Source of the DNA: Rhodococcoides kyotonense
GTDB taxonomy: Bacteria > Actinomycetota > Actinomycetes > Mycobacteriales > Mycobacteriaceae
DNA length: 64,000 bases
Direction: 5' to 3'
Assembly (NCBI RefSeq): GCF_900188125.1
Contig: NZ_FZOW01000003.1
Coordinates: 1 to 64,000, forward strand
Position numbers and translations under genes: made by a program. The notes below the pieces were generated by a model. It was not told the origin of the DNA and did no database searches. It saw only the letters and a list, made by a program, of their open reading frames with translations. Shown piece after piece: positions 35,703 to 45,008 of the stretch (positions within the stretch are counted from its first letter, which is position 1; each line of letters opens with the position of its first letter).

Positions 35703-36290
35703 TCACTCGGAGGCGCGCCACGTCACCGCCTCGTCGGGGAGCCGTCGCTCCCCGCGCACGATCGCGATCGCGTCGTCCAGATCGAGGACGATCTCCGCGT
35801 CGGGAGAGTCGATTTCGTTGTCGTGATGCTCGACGCCGTCGCCCACGACGACATGGAACGTCGGCTCACTACCGATGCGCACGTTGGCCGATCCCTTGCC
35901 GATTCGTTCTGCGATGGCGCCGCCGATTGGAAACGCCATCCAATGCGCTCGGACAGCGTCCTTGTCTCCGCGCTCGCCGAGCCGTGCGGAGCCCCACTCG
36001 GACAGCGCCTTCAGAGTGGGCCTCAACCCCTCGCCCTCCTCGGTCAGCACGTAGACCGACACGTTGGCCGGTGGCCCTATCTGTCGACGACCGATCACGC
36101 CGTCGGCTTCCAGATCCCGGAGCCGGGCAGCGAGCACATCGGTACTGATTCCCGGCAGGTCCGCGAACAGATCGCTGTATCGGCGCGGGCCGCCGCACAG
36201 TTCCCGTACGACGAGCAGATTCCACCGATCGCCGACGACGTCGAGTGCTCGACCGATGGCGCAGTACTGCTGATAACTCCGACGTGGCAT
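35703..36290 (-). CDS. HxlR-family transcriptional regulator
   Basis: 195 aa. The HxlR winged helix is typical: YQQYCAIGRALDVVGDRWNLLVVREL, then RYSDLFADLPGISTDVLAARLRDLE. A C-terminal domain of about 90 residues may bind a ligand. The ATG at 36290 fits better than 36299. Two palindromes built on CTTGG/CCAAG lie just upstream of its start, between it and the divergent aminotransferase gene. Confidence 0.88.
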   Translation of the reverse strand: MPRRSYQQYCAIGRALDVVGDRWNLLVVRELCGGPRRYSDLFADLPGISTDVLAARLRDLEADGVIGRRQIGPPANVSVYVLTEEGEGLRPTLKALSEWGSARLGERGDKDAVRAHWMAFPIGGAIAERIGKGSANVRIGSEPTFHVVVGDGVEHHDNEIDSPDAEIVLDLDDAIAIVRGERRLPDEAVTWRASE

Positions 36291-36311
36291 GCTTGCCATG
36301 ATAAGCCGTCA

Positions 36312-36348
36312 CTTGGAAATTCCAAGCACGAACTTGGGTTGACCAAGT
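36312..36348. promoter_or_regulatory. Two candidate HxlR operators
   Basis: CTTGGAAATTCCAAG (36312-36326) is a perfect palindrome, and ACTTGG-GTTGA-CCAAGT (36332-36348) repeats the same half-sites two turns away. They lie between the divergent HxlR and aminotransferase genes. Confidence 0.65.
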
Positions 36349-36383
36349 AGGTTGGGTGACTCCAGCACCGAAAGGAACTCCTC

Positions 36384-37595
36384 ATGCAGGTCAGGCAGTC
36401 GAGCAAGCTCTCCGGCGTCTCGTACGAGATTCGTGGACCCGTGGCCGAGCACGCCGCGCGCCTCGAAGCCGAGGGGCACCACGTGGTGAAGCTGAACACG
36501 GGCAACCCCCTCGAGTTCGGTCTCGACGCGCCACAGGAGATCCTGTCGGACATCGTGCGGACACTGCCGACGTCGTCGGGATACTCGACGTCCAAAGGCC
36601 TTCTGCACGCCCGCCGCGCCGTCGTCCAGTACTACGAGACCCGTGGCGTCGAGGACGTCGATGTCGAGAACGTCTTCCTCGGAAACGGCGTCTCCGAACT
36701 GGTGATGATGTCGATGACGGCGCTACTCGAAACCGGTGATGAGGTACTGATCCCGGCGCCCGACTTCCCACTGTGGACAGCCGCGACGACGCTCAACGGC
36801 GGGCGAGCCGTTCACTACGTGTGCGACGAGCAGTCCGAGTGGTTCCCCGACGTCGACGACATCGCGTCGAAGATCACCGACCGGACCCGCGCGATCGTGC
36901 TGATCAACCCGAACAACCCCACCGGCGCCGTCTACCCGGACGAAATACTGTTGCAGATACTGGAATTGGCGCGACAGCACGAACTCGTCGTCTTCTCCGA
37001 CGAGATCTACGACAAAATCCTGTACGACGGCGCGAGCCACACCAGCACCGCAGCATTGGCGTCGGACGTGCTGTGTGTGACGTTCTCCGGCCTGTCCAAG
37101 GTGTATCGAAGCGCAGGCCTGCGCGCTGGATGGATGGTGCTGACCGGCGCGTCCGTCGACGCATCGAGTTACATCGAGGGGCTCACCATGCTGGCCGGTC
37201 TACGACTATGCCCGAACGTGCCCGGGCAGCAAGCGATTTCGGTGGCCATCGGTGGTCGTCAGAGCATCTTCGAACTCACCGCGCCGGGCGGGCGTCTGTA
37301 CGAACAGAGCACTCAGGCATGGAAGTCGCTCAACGACATCCCCGGAATCTCCTGCGTGAAGCCCAAGGGGGCGCTCTACGTGTTCCCCCGAATCGACCTG
37401 GATTACTACAAGATCCACGACGACGAGAAGTTCGTGCTCGACCTGCTCCTGCAGGAGAAGCTCCACATCGTCCAGGGGACGGGGTTCAACTGGCCGCGGC
37501 CCGATCACTTCCGCATCGTCACCCTCCCCCACGCCGACGACCTCGAAGCGATCATCGGGCGGATAGGGAAGTTCCTGGCGAACTACAGCCAATGA
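36384..37595 (+). CDS. PLP-dependent aminotransferase (AlaA-like)
   Basis: 403 aa, fold-type I class. Visible residues: the GNGVSELVMM cofactor loop near residue 97, NPNNPTGAVY (Asn binding the pyridine ring region) near residue 172, SDEIYDKI (Asp/Tyr) near residue 210, and the Schiff-base Lys in SGLSKVYRSAGLRAGW near residue 237. It is most like the AspC/AlaA group converting glutamate plus pyruvate to alanine. AAAGGAA precedes the ATG. Confidence 0.9.
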   Translation: MQVRQSSKLSGVSYEIRGPVAEHAARLEAEGHHVVKLNTGNPLEFGLDAPQEILSDIVRTLPTSSGYSTSKGLLHARRAVVQYYETRGVEDVDVENVFLGNGVSELVMMSMTALLETGDEVLIPAPDFPLWTAATTLNGGRAVHYVCDEQSEWFPDVDDIASKITDRTRAIVLINPNNPTGAVYPDEILLQILELARQHELVVFSDEIYDKILYDGASHTSTAALASDVLCVTFSGLSKVYRSAGLRAGWMVLTGASVDASSYIEGLTMLAGLRLCPNVPGQQAISVAIGGRQSIFELTAPGGRLYEQSTQAWKSLNDIPGISCVKPKGALYVFPRIDLDYYKIHDDEKFVLDLLLQEKLHIVQGTGFNWPRPDHFRIVTLPHADDLEAIIGRIGKFLANYSQ

Positions 37596-37635
37596 GTGGT
37601 CTCGCCGGGCTCGGATTCGCGAGCCCGGCATACGA

Positions 37636-37668
37636 CGAAGTCCCCGTCACATGGTGACGGGGACTTCG
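37636..37668. terminator. Bidirectional terminator, 15-bp perfect stem
   Basis: CGAAGTCCCCGTCAC (37636-37650) pairs with 37654-37668 around ATG. It lies between the aminotransferase gene and the oppositely oriented tRNA and is followed by TTT on the + side. Confidence 0.85.
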
Positions 37669-37674
37669 TTTCGG

Positions 37675-37747
37675 AGCCGCCTAAGAGAATCGAACTCTTG
37701 ACCTTTTCATTACGAGTGAAATGCTCTACCGACTGAGCTAAGGCGGC
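37675..37747 (-). tRNA. tRNA-Thr (anticodon CGT)
   Basis: On the minus strand the 73-nt cloverleaf folds fully: acceptor GCCGCCT/AGGCGGC, D-arm GCTC-AGTCGGTA-GAGC, anticodon arm TTTCA-CTCGTAA-TGAAA with anticodon CGT, and T-arm AAGAG-TTCGATT-CTCTT. CCA is not encoded. Confidence 0.97.
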
Positions 37748-37803
37748 GTGCCTTTCGGCGTTCGTGAGTCTAACGGAGCACCCTGCCGAAAATAAAATCG
37801 CCT

Positions 37804-38499
37804 CTAGCCGCTGATCGCGAGACCCTCGACCGGACCGGCGAGCACGGACTTGAAGTACCTGGTCACGTCGTCGGCAAGCACCTCGGTTTCGTCCGATTCG
37901 ACGGCGTCGACGATGGCCTTCGCCACATCCTTCGGGTCGTTCTTCGCCACATCCAGATCGGCGATCATGTCGGTGTCGGTGTACCCCAGGTGCACCCCGG
38001 TGACGAGGGTCCCCTGCGGTGCGAGCTCCAGGCGCAACGAATTCGTCGCCGACCACAGCGCCGCCTTGGACGCCCCGTACGAGCCGGCGCCGCCGACCCA
38101 TGACAACACCGAATGGATGTCGACGAGCGCTCCCCCGCCGTTGCGCGCGAGCGTCGGCGCGAAGGCCTTCGCCACCCGAAGCGCACCGAAGAAGTTGGTC
38201 TCGAAGACCTCCCGGACCGCGTCGAGCGCGGACGTCGTGAACGGCCCGGACCCGGTGGTACCTGCATTGTTGACGACGATCGTGACGTCGGTGAGCGACG
38301 CTGCCAGCGCGGCAACCGAATCATCGTCGGTGACGTCGAGCTCCGCTGCGACCACGCGCGAATCTTCGGACGGCTTCTGCGTGCGTGCGGTGGCGTAGAC
38401 CTTCGCGGCTCCTCGTTCGAGAAGCTCGTCGACGATCGCCTTTCCCAGCCCGCGTCGGCCACCCGTCACGAGCACGACCGCGCCATCGATTGCCACCAT
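37804..38499 (-). CDS. SDR-family oxidoreductase
   Basis: 231 aa. TGGRRGLGKAI is the TGxxxGxG cofactor motif near residue 12, VNNAGTTG the NAG motif near residue 75, and YGASKAAL the catalytic Tyr/Lys near residue 142. Arg residues in the first motif favour NADPH. The ATG at 38499 with AAGGGTGAG upstream was chosen over a GTG at 38508. Divergent from the CGNR regulator, which probably controls it. Confidence 0.88.
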   Translation of the reverse strand: MVAIDGAVVLVTGGRRGLGKAIVDELLERGAAKVYATARTQKPSEDSRVVAAELDVTDDDSVAALAASLTDVTIVVNNAGTTGSGPFTTSALDAVREVFETNFFGALRVAKAFAPTLARNGGGALVDIHSVLSWVGGAGSYGASKAALWSATNSLRLELAPQGTLVTGVHLGYTDTDMIADLDVAKNDPKDVAKAIVDAVESDETEVLADDVTRYFKSVLAGPVEGLAISG

Positions 38500-38531
38500 G
38501 GGACTCACCCTTCAGACATAACTGAATTACT

Positions 38532-38574
38532 TTTGACTCTGTCAGTACTACTTGCTTCGGTCGACAGAGTCAAA
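38532..38574. promoter_or_regulatory. 12-bp inverted repeat between SDR and CGNR genes
   Basis: TTTGACTCTGTC (38532-38543) and its exact complement GACAGAGTCAAA (38563-38574), 19 bp apart (31 bp repeat to repeat). It ends 12 bp before the CGNR ATG, so it is a good candidate for autoregulation and SDR control. Confidence 0.6.
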
Positions 38575-38586
38575 TACCTTTGGCTT

Positions 38587-39117
38587 ATGTCACCTACCGG
38601 ACGCTTCGGCCTGAGCCCGGCCCCCGACGGGCTCGACGTCGTCCAGGATTTCCTCAACACGCGTGCGATTTCGGTCAAGGGCTTTCCCGACCTCCTGGCC
38701 GACGGCGCATCAGCCGGCAGCACGCTCGGCGTCGAACTCACCGACAGCGATGCCACGCATCTACGTCGTCTCAGATCCGTACTCGAAGATCTGATCGCGG
38801 GCAGACCACTTGCCGAGGCAACGCAGGTTCCCGCATCGATCCGCGTCGACGAGTCCGGTTCGGTGCGCTTGGCGTCCGCGGGACACGGATGGCAGGCAGT
38901 GGCGTCGTCGATCTGGGCAGAAGTATTCATCGCTCAGCACACCGATATCTGGCGACGCCTCAAGCGGTGCCGTAACGAGCTCTGCGGCTCGGCCTTCTAC
39001 GACAGGTCTCGCAACAACAGTGGCGTCTGGCACGACGTCAAGACGTGCGGCAACAGCGCGAATCTACGGGCGTCGCGAGCGCGGAGGAGGCCCGAAAGGC
39101 CAACTCCCCCTGCTTGA
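38587..39117 (+). CDS. CGNR zinc-finger transcriptional regulator
   Basis: 176 aa. The N-terminal ABATE-like domain starts DVVQDFLNTRA near residue 18. The C-terminal zinc finger reads C-x4-C-G-S-x-F-Y-D-x-S-x-N-x-S-G-V-W-H with TCGNSANLRASRAR, where the CGNR motif appears as CGNS. Proteins of this type are stress-linked DNA-binding regulators in actinomycetes. It is divergent from the SDR gene with a strong inverted repeat between them. A palindromic repeat overlaps its last codons. Confidence 0.82.
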   Translation: MSPTGRFGLSPAPDGLDVVQDFLNTRAISVKGFPDLLADGASAGSTLGVELTDSDATHLRRLRSVLEDLIAGRPLAEATQVPASIRVDESGSVRLASAGHGWQAVASSIWAEVFIAQHTDIWRRLKRCRNELCGSAFYDRSRNNSGVWHDVKTCGNSANLRASRARRRPERPTPPA

Positions 39118-39162
39118 ATGGACCATCCACGCTATCTGATCGTATGAAAGAACCATTCAAGC
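39112..39162. repeat. GCTTGAATGG palindromic repeat, copy 1
   Basis: GCTTGAATGG (39112-39121) pairs with CCATTCAAGC (39153-39162). The same 10-mer recurs at 40961 and in the 57-bp palindrome at 41033. Here it separates the convergent CGNR and holB genes, so it probably terminates both. Confidence 0.7.
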
Positions 39163-39167
39163 GATCA

Positions 39168-40355
39168 CTAGCGCAGCGCCGCACCCAGCTGAGCCACCAT
39201 GGCGTACACCGCGAACTTGGGCTTGGAATTGAGCGCGAGAGCCTCACGACATTCGAGGATCGCCTCGATGCTCTTCAGCAGCGCCTCCGGCGACGCTCCG
39301 CGTGCCATCCGCTCGATCTGCTCGGACATGTCAGGGTGATTGAGCGTCGCAGTCGATCCGTAGGACCTCGCCAGCGCATCGCGGTACAAGCCCGCGAGAT
39401 CGATCAACGCACGGTCGAACGAGTCACGCAGATTACGCGTGCGCCTCGACTTCTGCCGCGCCTCCAACTCCTTGATGACGCCGGCCGAGCCGCGCAGCGC
39501 GCCCGCAGCACCCTTGCCTGTGCCACCTGCACCGAGCGCAGTACGTAGCTCTTCCATCTCGACGCCGTCGAGTGCATCGCTGATCTCGGCCGCTTCGAGC
39601 TCGGCCGCCTTCACCATCTCCTCGGCGGCGAGGTACGCCTGATTGGGTCGGGCGGCAGCCGACGCCAGACCCAGGGCCCGCTTGCGCCTGGCGCGGGCGT
39701 CCTCGTCCTTCGCGAGCCGACGAGCCCGCCCGACGTGGCCACCGCTGATCGACGCCGCCCACTGCGCGGTCTCCTCGTCGAGCTTGTCGCGAGTCTGCAG
39801 CACCTGCGCGATGGCCGACGACGTAGGTGTCACGAGATGGACGTGTCGGCATCTGGACCGAAGCGTCACCGACATGTCTTCGGGATCGGTCGACGGCGCA
39901 CACAACAGCATCACCGTCCGCTCCGGCGGCTCCTCCACGACCTTGAGCAATGCGTTCGCGGCGGCCTCGCTGAGCCGGTCTGCATCCTCGATGACGACGA
40001 TCTGCCATCGGCCCGTACTAGGACGCCGCGCAGCGATCTGCACGATGTCCCGCATCTCCTTGACGCTGATGCTCAAGCCCTGCGGGATGATGCGTCGAAC
40101 ATCGCCGTGGGTGCCTGCCATCGTCGTCGTACATGCGTGGCACTCACCGCAGCCGGGTGACCCTTCTCCGGTGCACTGCAGCGCCGCGGCGAAACAGAGC
40201 GCTGCGATGGATCGGCCGGAACCCGGAGGGCCGGTGAACAGCCAGGCGTGTGTCATCGCCGATCCGGGATCACCGGTACGAGCGCCGACGGCCGCGCCCG
40301 TCAATTCGGTCTCGACATCCTCTTGGCCGATCAGTCGATCGAATACTCCCGCCAT
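39168..40355 (-). CDS. holB: DNA polymerase III subunit delta'
   Basis: 395 aa clamp-loader subunit. The AAA+ fold shows GPPGSGRS (P-loop with Arg in place of Lys), four zinc Cys in CTGEGSPGCGECHAC near residue 62, the sensor loop DADRLSEAAANALLKVVEEPP near residue 125 and SRCRHV. Delta' opens and loads the beta clamp with delta and tau/gamma. The position next to topA matches mycobacterial Rv3644c. Confidence 0.92.
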   Translation of the reverse strand: MAGVFDRLIGQEDVETELTGAAVGARTGDPGSAMTHAWLFTGPPGSGRSIAALCFAAALQCTGEGSPGCGECHACTTTMAGTHGDVRRIIPQGLSISVKEMRDIVQIAARRPSTGRWQIVVIEDADRLSEAAANALLKVVEEPPERTVMLLCAPSTDPEDMSVTLRSRCRHVHLVTPTSSAIAQVLQTRDKLDEETAQWAASISGGHVGRARRLAKDEDARARRKRALGLASAAARPNQAYLAAEEMVKAAELEAAEISDALDGVEMEELRTALGAGGTGKGAAGALRGSAGVIKELEARQKSRRTRNLRDSFDRALIDLAGLYRDALARSYGSTATLNHPDMSEQIERMARGASPEALLKSIEAILECREALALNSKPKFAVYAMVAQLGAALR

Positions 40356-40387
40356 GGGTGGCAGCCTAGTCGTCGACTCCGACGTCC

Positions 40388-40897
40388 CTACGGCTCACTC
40401 ATGAGCACCGCGACCGCAAGTCGCAACTTCGCACAGTACGGGCTGCGCACATCTTCGACCATGGTGAACTGAATCGTCTGCGGGCCGATCTCGGCGCGCG
40501 CAAAGCACGCATCCCCTTCGAACTCGAACACCCGAACCGCACGACCCTCTACATCCATCTCGGTCAACTCGGTGATGCCCGGCGTGGCGCTCACCGCCTC
40601 CGCAGGCGACGTCGCGACAGCCATCGACGCGAACCCGATGTCCTCGCCGCTCCACGCACACCCATCCGGCACCTCGATCTTGCTCGACGGATCGACACCC
40701 ACCACGATCGACAACTCGGACTCGCTCCACCCGCACGGATCGAACGATGCTGGCGTACTTGCACTTTCGGTAACAGTCGACGTCGCCGGGACTCCCTGCC
40801 CGTCCGACGCATCATCGCCGACGGCTGTGCCCGTCACCGTCTGCGCACATGCCGTCAGGACCAACGCACAGAATGCAATTGCCAGTTTCTTTCCCAC
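40388..40897 (-). CDS. DUF3558-like lipoprotein
   Basis: 169 aa. Signal peptide with lipobox LTAC (Cys 17), then a Thr/Ser-rich spacer, and from residue 53 FDPCGWSE and DGCAW, with later Cys residues, as in DUF3558 lipoproteins of mycobacteria and rhodococci. Cell-envelope location is expected; the function is unknown. It lies between holB and topA on the same strand, with 32 bp to holB downstream. Confidence 0.75.
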   Translation of the reverse strand: MGKKLAIAFCALVLTACAQTVTGTAVGDDASDGQGVPATSTVTESASTPASFDPCGWSESELSIVVGVDPSSKIEVPDGCAWSGEDIGFASMAVATSPAEAVSATPGITELTEMDVEGRAVRVFEFEGDACFARAEIGPQTIQFTMVEDVRSPYCAKLRLAVAVLMSEP

Positions 40898-40960
40898 ACA
40901 GACTTGGACGCAGAAGGTGCGTCAACCGTTCCGCCGCAGATCATTTCGCCCGCCCGGATC

Positions 40961-41013
40961 GCTTGAATGGTCCATTCATACGACCAGATAGCTACAAGGG
41001 TTCATCCAAGCGG
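40961..41013. repeat. GCTTGAATGG palindromic repeat, imperfect copy 2
   Basis: GCTTGAATGGTCCATTCAT at 40961-40979 faces TTCATCCAAGCGG at 41001-41013, an imperfect inverted copy. Same family as the repeats at 39112 and 41033. It lies upstream of the DUF3558 gene. Confidence 0.6.
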
Positions 41014-41032
41014 AGGGGGCCCGGGGGCACCA

Positions 41033-41089
41033 ACCGCTTGAATGGTTCATTCATGTTGTCAGACAACATGAATGAACCATTCAAGCGGT
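41033..41089. terminator. 57-bp near-perfect palindrome after topA
   Basis: A 28-bp arm (41033-41060, starting ACCGCTTGAATGG) pairs with 41062-41089 around a single A. It lies 11 bp beyond the topA stop and would form a very stable hairpin. It carries the GCTTGAATGG core of this repeat family. Confidence 0.8.
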
Positions 41090-41099
41090 GTGGGCAGAC

Positions 41100-44090
41100 C
41101 TACTCGGCCGGCGGCGTCTTCTTCGCAGCTGCCTTCTTCGCCGGAGCCTTCTTGGCTGCGGTCTTCTTGGCTGCCGTCTTCTTCGCAGCAGCCTTCTTGG
41201 CAGGCGTCTTCTTCGCGGCCGTCTTGGTCGCAGTCGCCTTCTTGGTGGCGGCCTTCTTCGTGGCCTTCTTCTTCACCGGGCCGCGAGCGCGCCTGTTGGC
41301 CAACAGTTCCGACGCACGACCGTCGTCGATGGTGGCGACGTCGTCGTCCTTCTGCAGGCTCGCGTTCGTCTCACCGTCGGTCACGTACGGGCCGAACCGG
41401 CCGTCCTTGATGACCATCGGCTTCTCGCTGACGGGGTCGACCCCGAGCTCGCGCAGCGGCGGCTTGGCTTCACCCTGACGCCCACGGCGCTTCGGCTCGG
41501 CATAGATCTTCAACGCCTCGTCGAGGGTGACGCTGAACAGCTGATCCTCGTCGGTGAGCGAACGAGAGTCGGTGCCCTTCTTCAGATACGGTCCGTAACG
41601 GCCGTTCTGGGCGGTGATCTCTTCCTTCGACTCCGGATCGACGCCGACGATGCGAGGCAACGACAGCAGCTTGAGCGCATCCTCGAGCGTGATGGTCGCA
41701 AGGTCCATCGACTTGAAGAGCGAACCTGTCCGAGGCTTGGGTCCGGTTGCCTTCTTCGCTGCCTTCTTGGCGGGAGCCTTCTTCGCGGCAGTCTTCGTCG
41801 CGGTCTTGGTACCGCCACCACCGTCGTTGTCGGTGGGAATCGGCACGATGTCCGGCTCAGGCGGCGTCGGCTCCGACGGAGGCTCGGGCAAGATCTCGGT
41901 GACGTACGGGCCGAAACGCCCTTCCTTGGCCACGATCTCGTTGCCCGTCAGCGGATCCGCCCCGAGCTTGCGCCCTTCCTGCGGCGTCGAGAACAGCTTC
42001 TCCGCGAGGTCGATCGTGAGCTCGTCGGGTGGCAGGTCGTCGGGCAGGTTGGCGCGCTGCGAGATCGGATCCCCGTCGGGATCGTCGTCGTTCTTCACCA
42101 TCCGTTCGAGATACGGACCGTAACGACCGACTCGCACATGGATTTCGCGCCCTTGGTCGTCGTCGAACAGCCTGATCGAGTTGATCTCGCGGGCGTCGAT
42201 GTCTTCGAGATTGGTGCCGACCATCTTCTTCAGACCGCCGGAACGCGCGACCGAGCCCTCGGCGCCGGTGTCGCCGCCGAAGTAGAAGCTCGTCAGCCAG
42301 TTCCCGCGACGCTCACGGCCACCGGCGATGGCGTCGAGATCGTCTTCCATGCCTGCCGTGAAGTCGAAGTCCACGAGACGACCGAAGTGCGCCTCGAGCA
42401 GGCCGATGACCGAGAACGCGACCCACGACGGCACGAGCGCGCTGCCGCGTTTGTAGACGTATCCACGGTCGAGGATGGTCTTGATGATCGACGAGTAGGT
42501 CGACGGACGACCGATCCCGAGCTCTTCGAGCGTCTTGATGAGCGACGCCTCGGTGTACCGCGCGGGTGGGTTGGTGGTGTGGCCGTCGGGATCGAGCTTG
42601 GTTGCCGTGACGGCATGGCCTGCCTTCAGAGCAGGCAGACGCGACTCGGCGTCGTCCGACTGGCCGCCTGCTTCGTCGTCGACACTCTCGACGTACGCCT
42701 TGAGGAAGCCCGCGAACGTGATGGTGCGACCCGAGGCCGAGAACGTGCACTCTTCGCCGGTACTGGCGGTTCCCGTGATGCGCAGGGTCAGCGTGGTACC
42801 GCGCAGATCGGCCATCTGCGACGCGACGGTCCGCTGCCAGATGAGCTCGTACAACCGGTACTCGTCGGTCTGAAGCGCGGAGTGCAGCTGGCCCGGAGTC
42901 TGGAAGACGTCGCCGGCAGGCCTGATCGCCTCGTGAGCTTCCTGGGCGTTCTTGACCTTGCGTGTGTACTGCCTCGGCGACGGATGGACGTACTCGGCGC
43001 CGTACAGCTCGGTTGCCTGCGCCCGTGCGGCCGAGATGGCCGATTCCGACAGCGTCGTCGAGTCGGTACGCATGTAGGTGATGTAGCCGTTCTCGTACAG
43101 ACGCTGCGCGACGCGCATGGTCCGCTCCGAGCTGAACCGCAGCTTGCGGCCGGCTTCCTGCTGCAGCGTCGACGTCATGAACGGTGGGTACGGCTTACGG
43201 GTGTAGGGCTTGTCCTCGGCCGACGCGACCGTCAGGTCGACGCCTTCGAGGGCCTCGGCCAGGCGTCGAGCGCGAGGCTCGTCCAGCACGGTGACGGCGT
43301 CGGACTTCAGCTTGCCGTCCGCTCCGAAGTCACGGCCTGCAGCGACCCGGGAGCCGTCGACGTTGACCAGACGGGCACCGAAACTGCGCGGCGACTGGTC
43401 GGCACCGGCGTCGAGTGTCGCGGAGATGTCCCAGTACTCGGCGGTGCGAAACGCCATACGGTCGCGCTCACGCTGGACGATGATCCTGGTCGCGACGGAC
43501 TGCACCCGGCCCGCCGACAGCTTCGGCATGACCTTCTTCCACAGCACCGGACTGACCTCGTAGCCGTAGAGACGGTCGAGGATACGACGGGTCTCCTGGG
43601 CGTCGACCAGGTCCTGGTCCAGCTCACGCGTGTCCGCCGCGGCCGCCAGGATCGCCGGCTTGGTGATCTCGTGGAAGACCATGCGTCGAACAGGGATCTT
43701 GGGGTTCAGGGTCTCGAGGAGATGCCAGGCGATGGCCTCACCCTCGCGGTCGGGGTCAGTGGCGAGGAAAAGCTCGTCGGCGTCCTTCAACAGGCTCTTG
43801 AGCTCGGCGACCTTGCCCTTCTTCTCGGGCGACACGACGTAGAGCGCCTCGAAATCGTGGTCGACGTCCACACCGAGGCGGGCCCAGGACTCGCCCTTGT
43901 ATTTGGCCGGTACGTCTGCAGCGCCGCGCGGCAGGTCGCGGATATGCCCGACCGACGCCTCGACCACGTAGTTCTTGCCCAGATACGGGGCGATCTTCTT
44001 CGCCTTGGTCGGAGACTCGACGATGACAAGGCGGCGCGGCTCCGCAGAGCCGGTGGTGGTGTCCCCCGAGCCGTTATTCCGTGCTGCCAC
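41100..44090 (-). CDS. topA: DNA topoisomerase I
   Basis: 996 aa, type IA topoisomerase that relaxes negative supercoils. The TOPRIM domain has VIVESPTKAKKI near residue 22 and DPDREGE at 112-118 (metal site). The catalytic Tyr is in GYITYMRTDST, Tyr 339 by codon count. Several small repeated C-terminal domains (G-R-F/Y-G-P-Y motifs) follow, and the last 100 residues are a Lys/Ala tail that binds DNA or polymerase in mycobacteria. Synteny matches Rv3646c. Confidence 0.97.
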   Translation of the reverse strand: MAARNNGSGDTTTGSAEPRRLVIVESPTKAKKIAPYLGKNYVVEASVGHIRDLPRGAADVPAKYKGESWARLGVDVDHDFEALYVVSPEKKGKVAELKSLLKDADELFLATDPDREGEAIAWHLLETLNPKIPVRRMVFHEITKPAILAAAADTRELDQDLVDAQETRRILDRLYGYEVSPVLWKKVMPKLSAGRVQSVATRIIVQRERDRMAFRTAEYWDISATLDAGADQSPRSFGARLVNVDGSRVAAGRDFGADGKLKSDAVTVLDEPRARRLAEALEGVDLTVASAEDKPYTRKPYPPFMTSTLQQEAGRKLRFSSERTMRVAQRLYENGYITYMRTDSTTLSESAISAARAQATELYGAEYVHPSPRQYTRKVKNAQEAHEAIRPAGDVFQTPGQLHSALQTDEYRLYELIWQRTVASQMADLRGTTLTLRITGTASTGEECTFSASGRTITFAGFLKAYVESVDDEAGGQSDDAESRLPALKAGHAVTATKLDPDGHTTNPPARYTEASLIKTLEELGIGRPSTYSSIIKTILDRGYVYKRGSALVPSWVAFSVIGLLEAHFGRLVDFDFTAGMEDDLDAIAGGRERRGNWLTSFYFGGDTGAEGSVARSGGLKKMVGTNLEDIDAREINSIRLFDDDQGREIHVRVGRYGPYLERMVKNDDDPDGDPISQRANLPDDLPPDELTIDLAEKLFSTPQEGRKLGADPLTGNEIVAKEGRFGPYVTEILPEPPSEPTPPEPDIVPIPTDNDGGGGTKTATKTAAKKAPAKKAAKKATGPKPRTGSLFKSMDLATITLEDALKLLSLPRIVGVDPESKEEITAQNGRYGPYLKKGTDSRSLTDEDQLFSVTLDEALKIYAEPKRRGRQGEAKPPLRELGVDPVSEKPMVIKDGRFGPYVTDGETNASLQKDDDVATIDDGRASELLANRRARGPVKKKATKKAATKKATATKTAAKKTPAKKAAAKKTAAKKTAAKKAPAKKAAAKKTPPAE

Positions 44091-44235
44091 CTTGCTGCCG
44101 AACCTTTCTTCGTCCCATCCCCGTCAGTCACTCTGCAGGAATTGTCTACCTGACCGATCCGACATTTTTGCCGGTGCGTCTGGTAACAGAGTGGCATACG
44201 CCGTCAAAACACTCTCAGATCAGCTGCACATTCGG

Positions 44236-44823
44236 CTACTCGGAGCGCGGCCAGCAGGCCCGAGCGGCCTCGTTCCGCGGCGGCATGCCGACGTTCTCGA
44301 CCAACCTGGACAACCGTCGTCGACCGGTGACGCGCAAACCGGGCATCGACCCACGCGTGCCTATCAGCGTCGGAGCGATCCCGGCCCGCATCAACGCTTG
44401 AGCGAGAGAGGCGTGGGTTTCCGGCGCGTGAGGATCGAGGCCCAGTACATAGCGCTCGCCATCGGCCTCTGGCCGCCCTGCAGCCAGAACCCATGCCCTG
44501 AGTTCACGCGCTCCCGGTACCCAACCGGGTGGCATCGACTTGACTGCGCCCTTGGTCCACTGGGACGCGAGCGCAGAGAGTTCGGCGACCGCGCCAGTAC
44601 GTACGAGTGGACGGTCTTCCTCCGACCGACCTATCTCGGCGACCAGACCGCACTCGGCCATCAGATCCGAAATGGCTTCGGCACGCCATGCGTCATCGAC
44701 GACGACGGAAATGCGGGCGCCCGTACTCGACGACGCGACATGACCGGTCGACGCCAGCAACCCGCTCAAGTCCGTCACCGAAGGCGGCAACGACTCGGCC
44801 GAGAAGAAGGACAACTGGTTCAC
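44236..44823 (-). CDS. Conserved hypothetical protein between topA and cspA
   Basis: 195 aa. Position and length match the Rv3647c-type gene conserved between topA and cspA in mycolic-acid bacteria. No signal peptide, transmembrane segment or known motif; the sequence is mixed helix/strand with SVVVDDAWRAEAISDLMAEC near residue 38 and an Arg-rich C terminus. The function is unknown. The 136 bp to topA should hold the topA promoter. Confidence 0.8.
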   Translation of the reverse strand: MNQLSFFSAESLPPSVTDLSGLLASTGHVASSSTGARISVVVDDAWRAEAISDLMAECGLVAEIGRSEEDRPLVRTGAVAELSALASQWTKGAVKSMPPGWVPGARELRAWVLAAGRPEADGERYVLGLDPHAPETHASLAQALMRAGIAPTLIGTRGSMPGLRVTGRRRLSRLVENVGMPPRNEAARACWPRSE

Positions 44824-45008
44824 AATGTGGACAGTAAGTCATCAGCCCGACCGGCGACGCCTGTTGCGCACGTGTCCAACCGACGAAAACAAGCCCCCGA
44901 AAAACAAGCCCCCCGAAACGACTCATCCCCCTCCGCGCCCGGCAAGCCGAGTCACGAGAGGGGGACGAGCTGTCGATACGACTCGCCATCCGGCGAGTGG
45001 ATTCGAAA

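Noticed and set aside
41088-44153. 1021-aa + strand frame opposite topA
   Set aside because: It is the mirror of topA, which is unmistakable on the minus strand.
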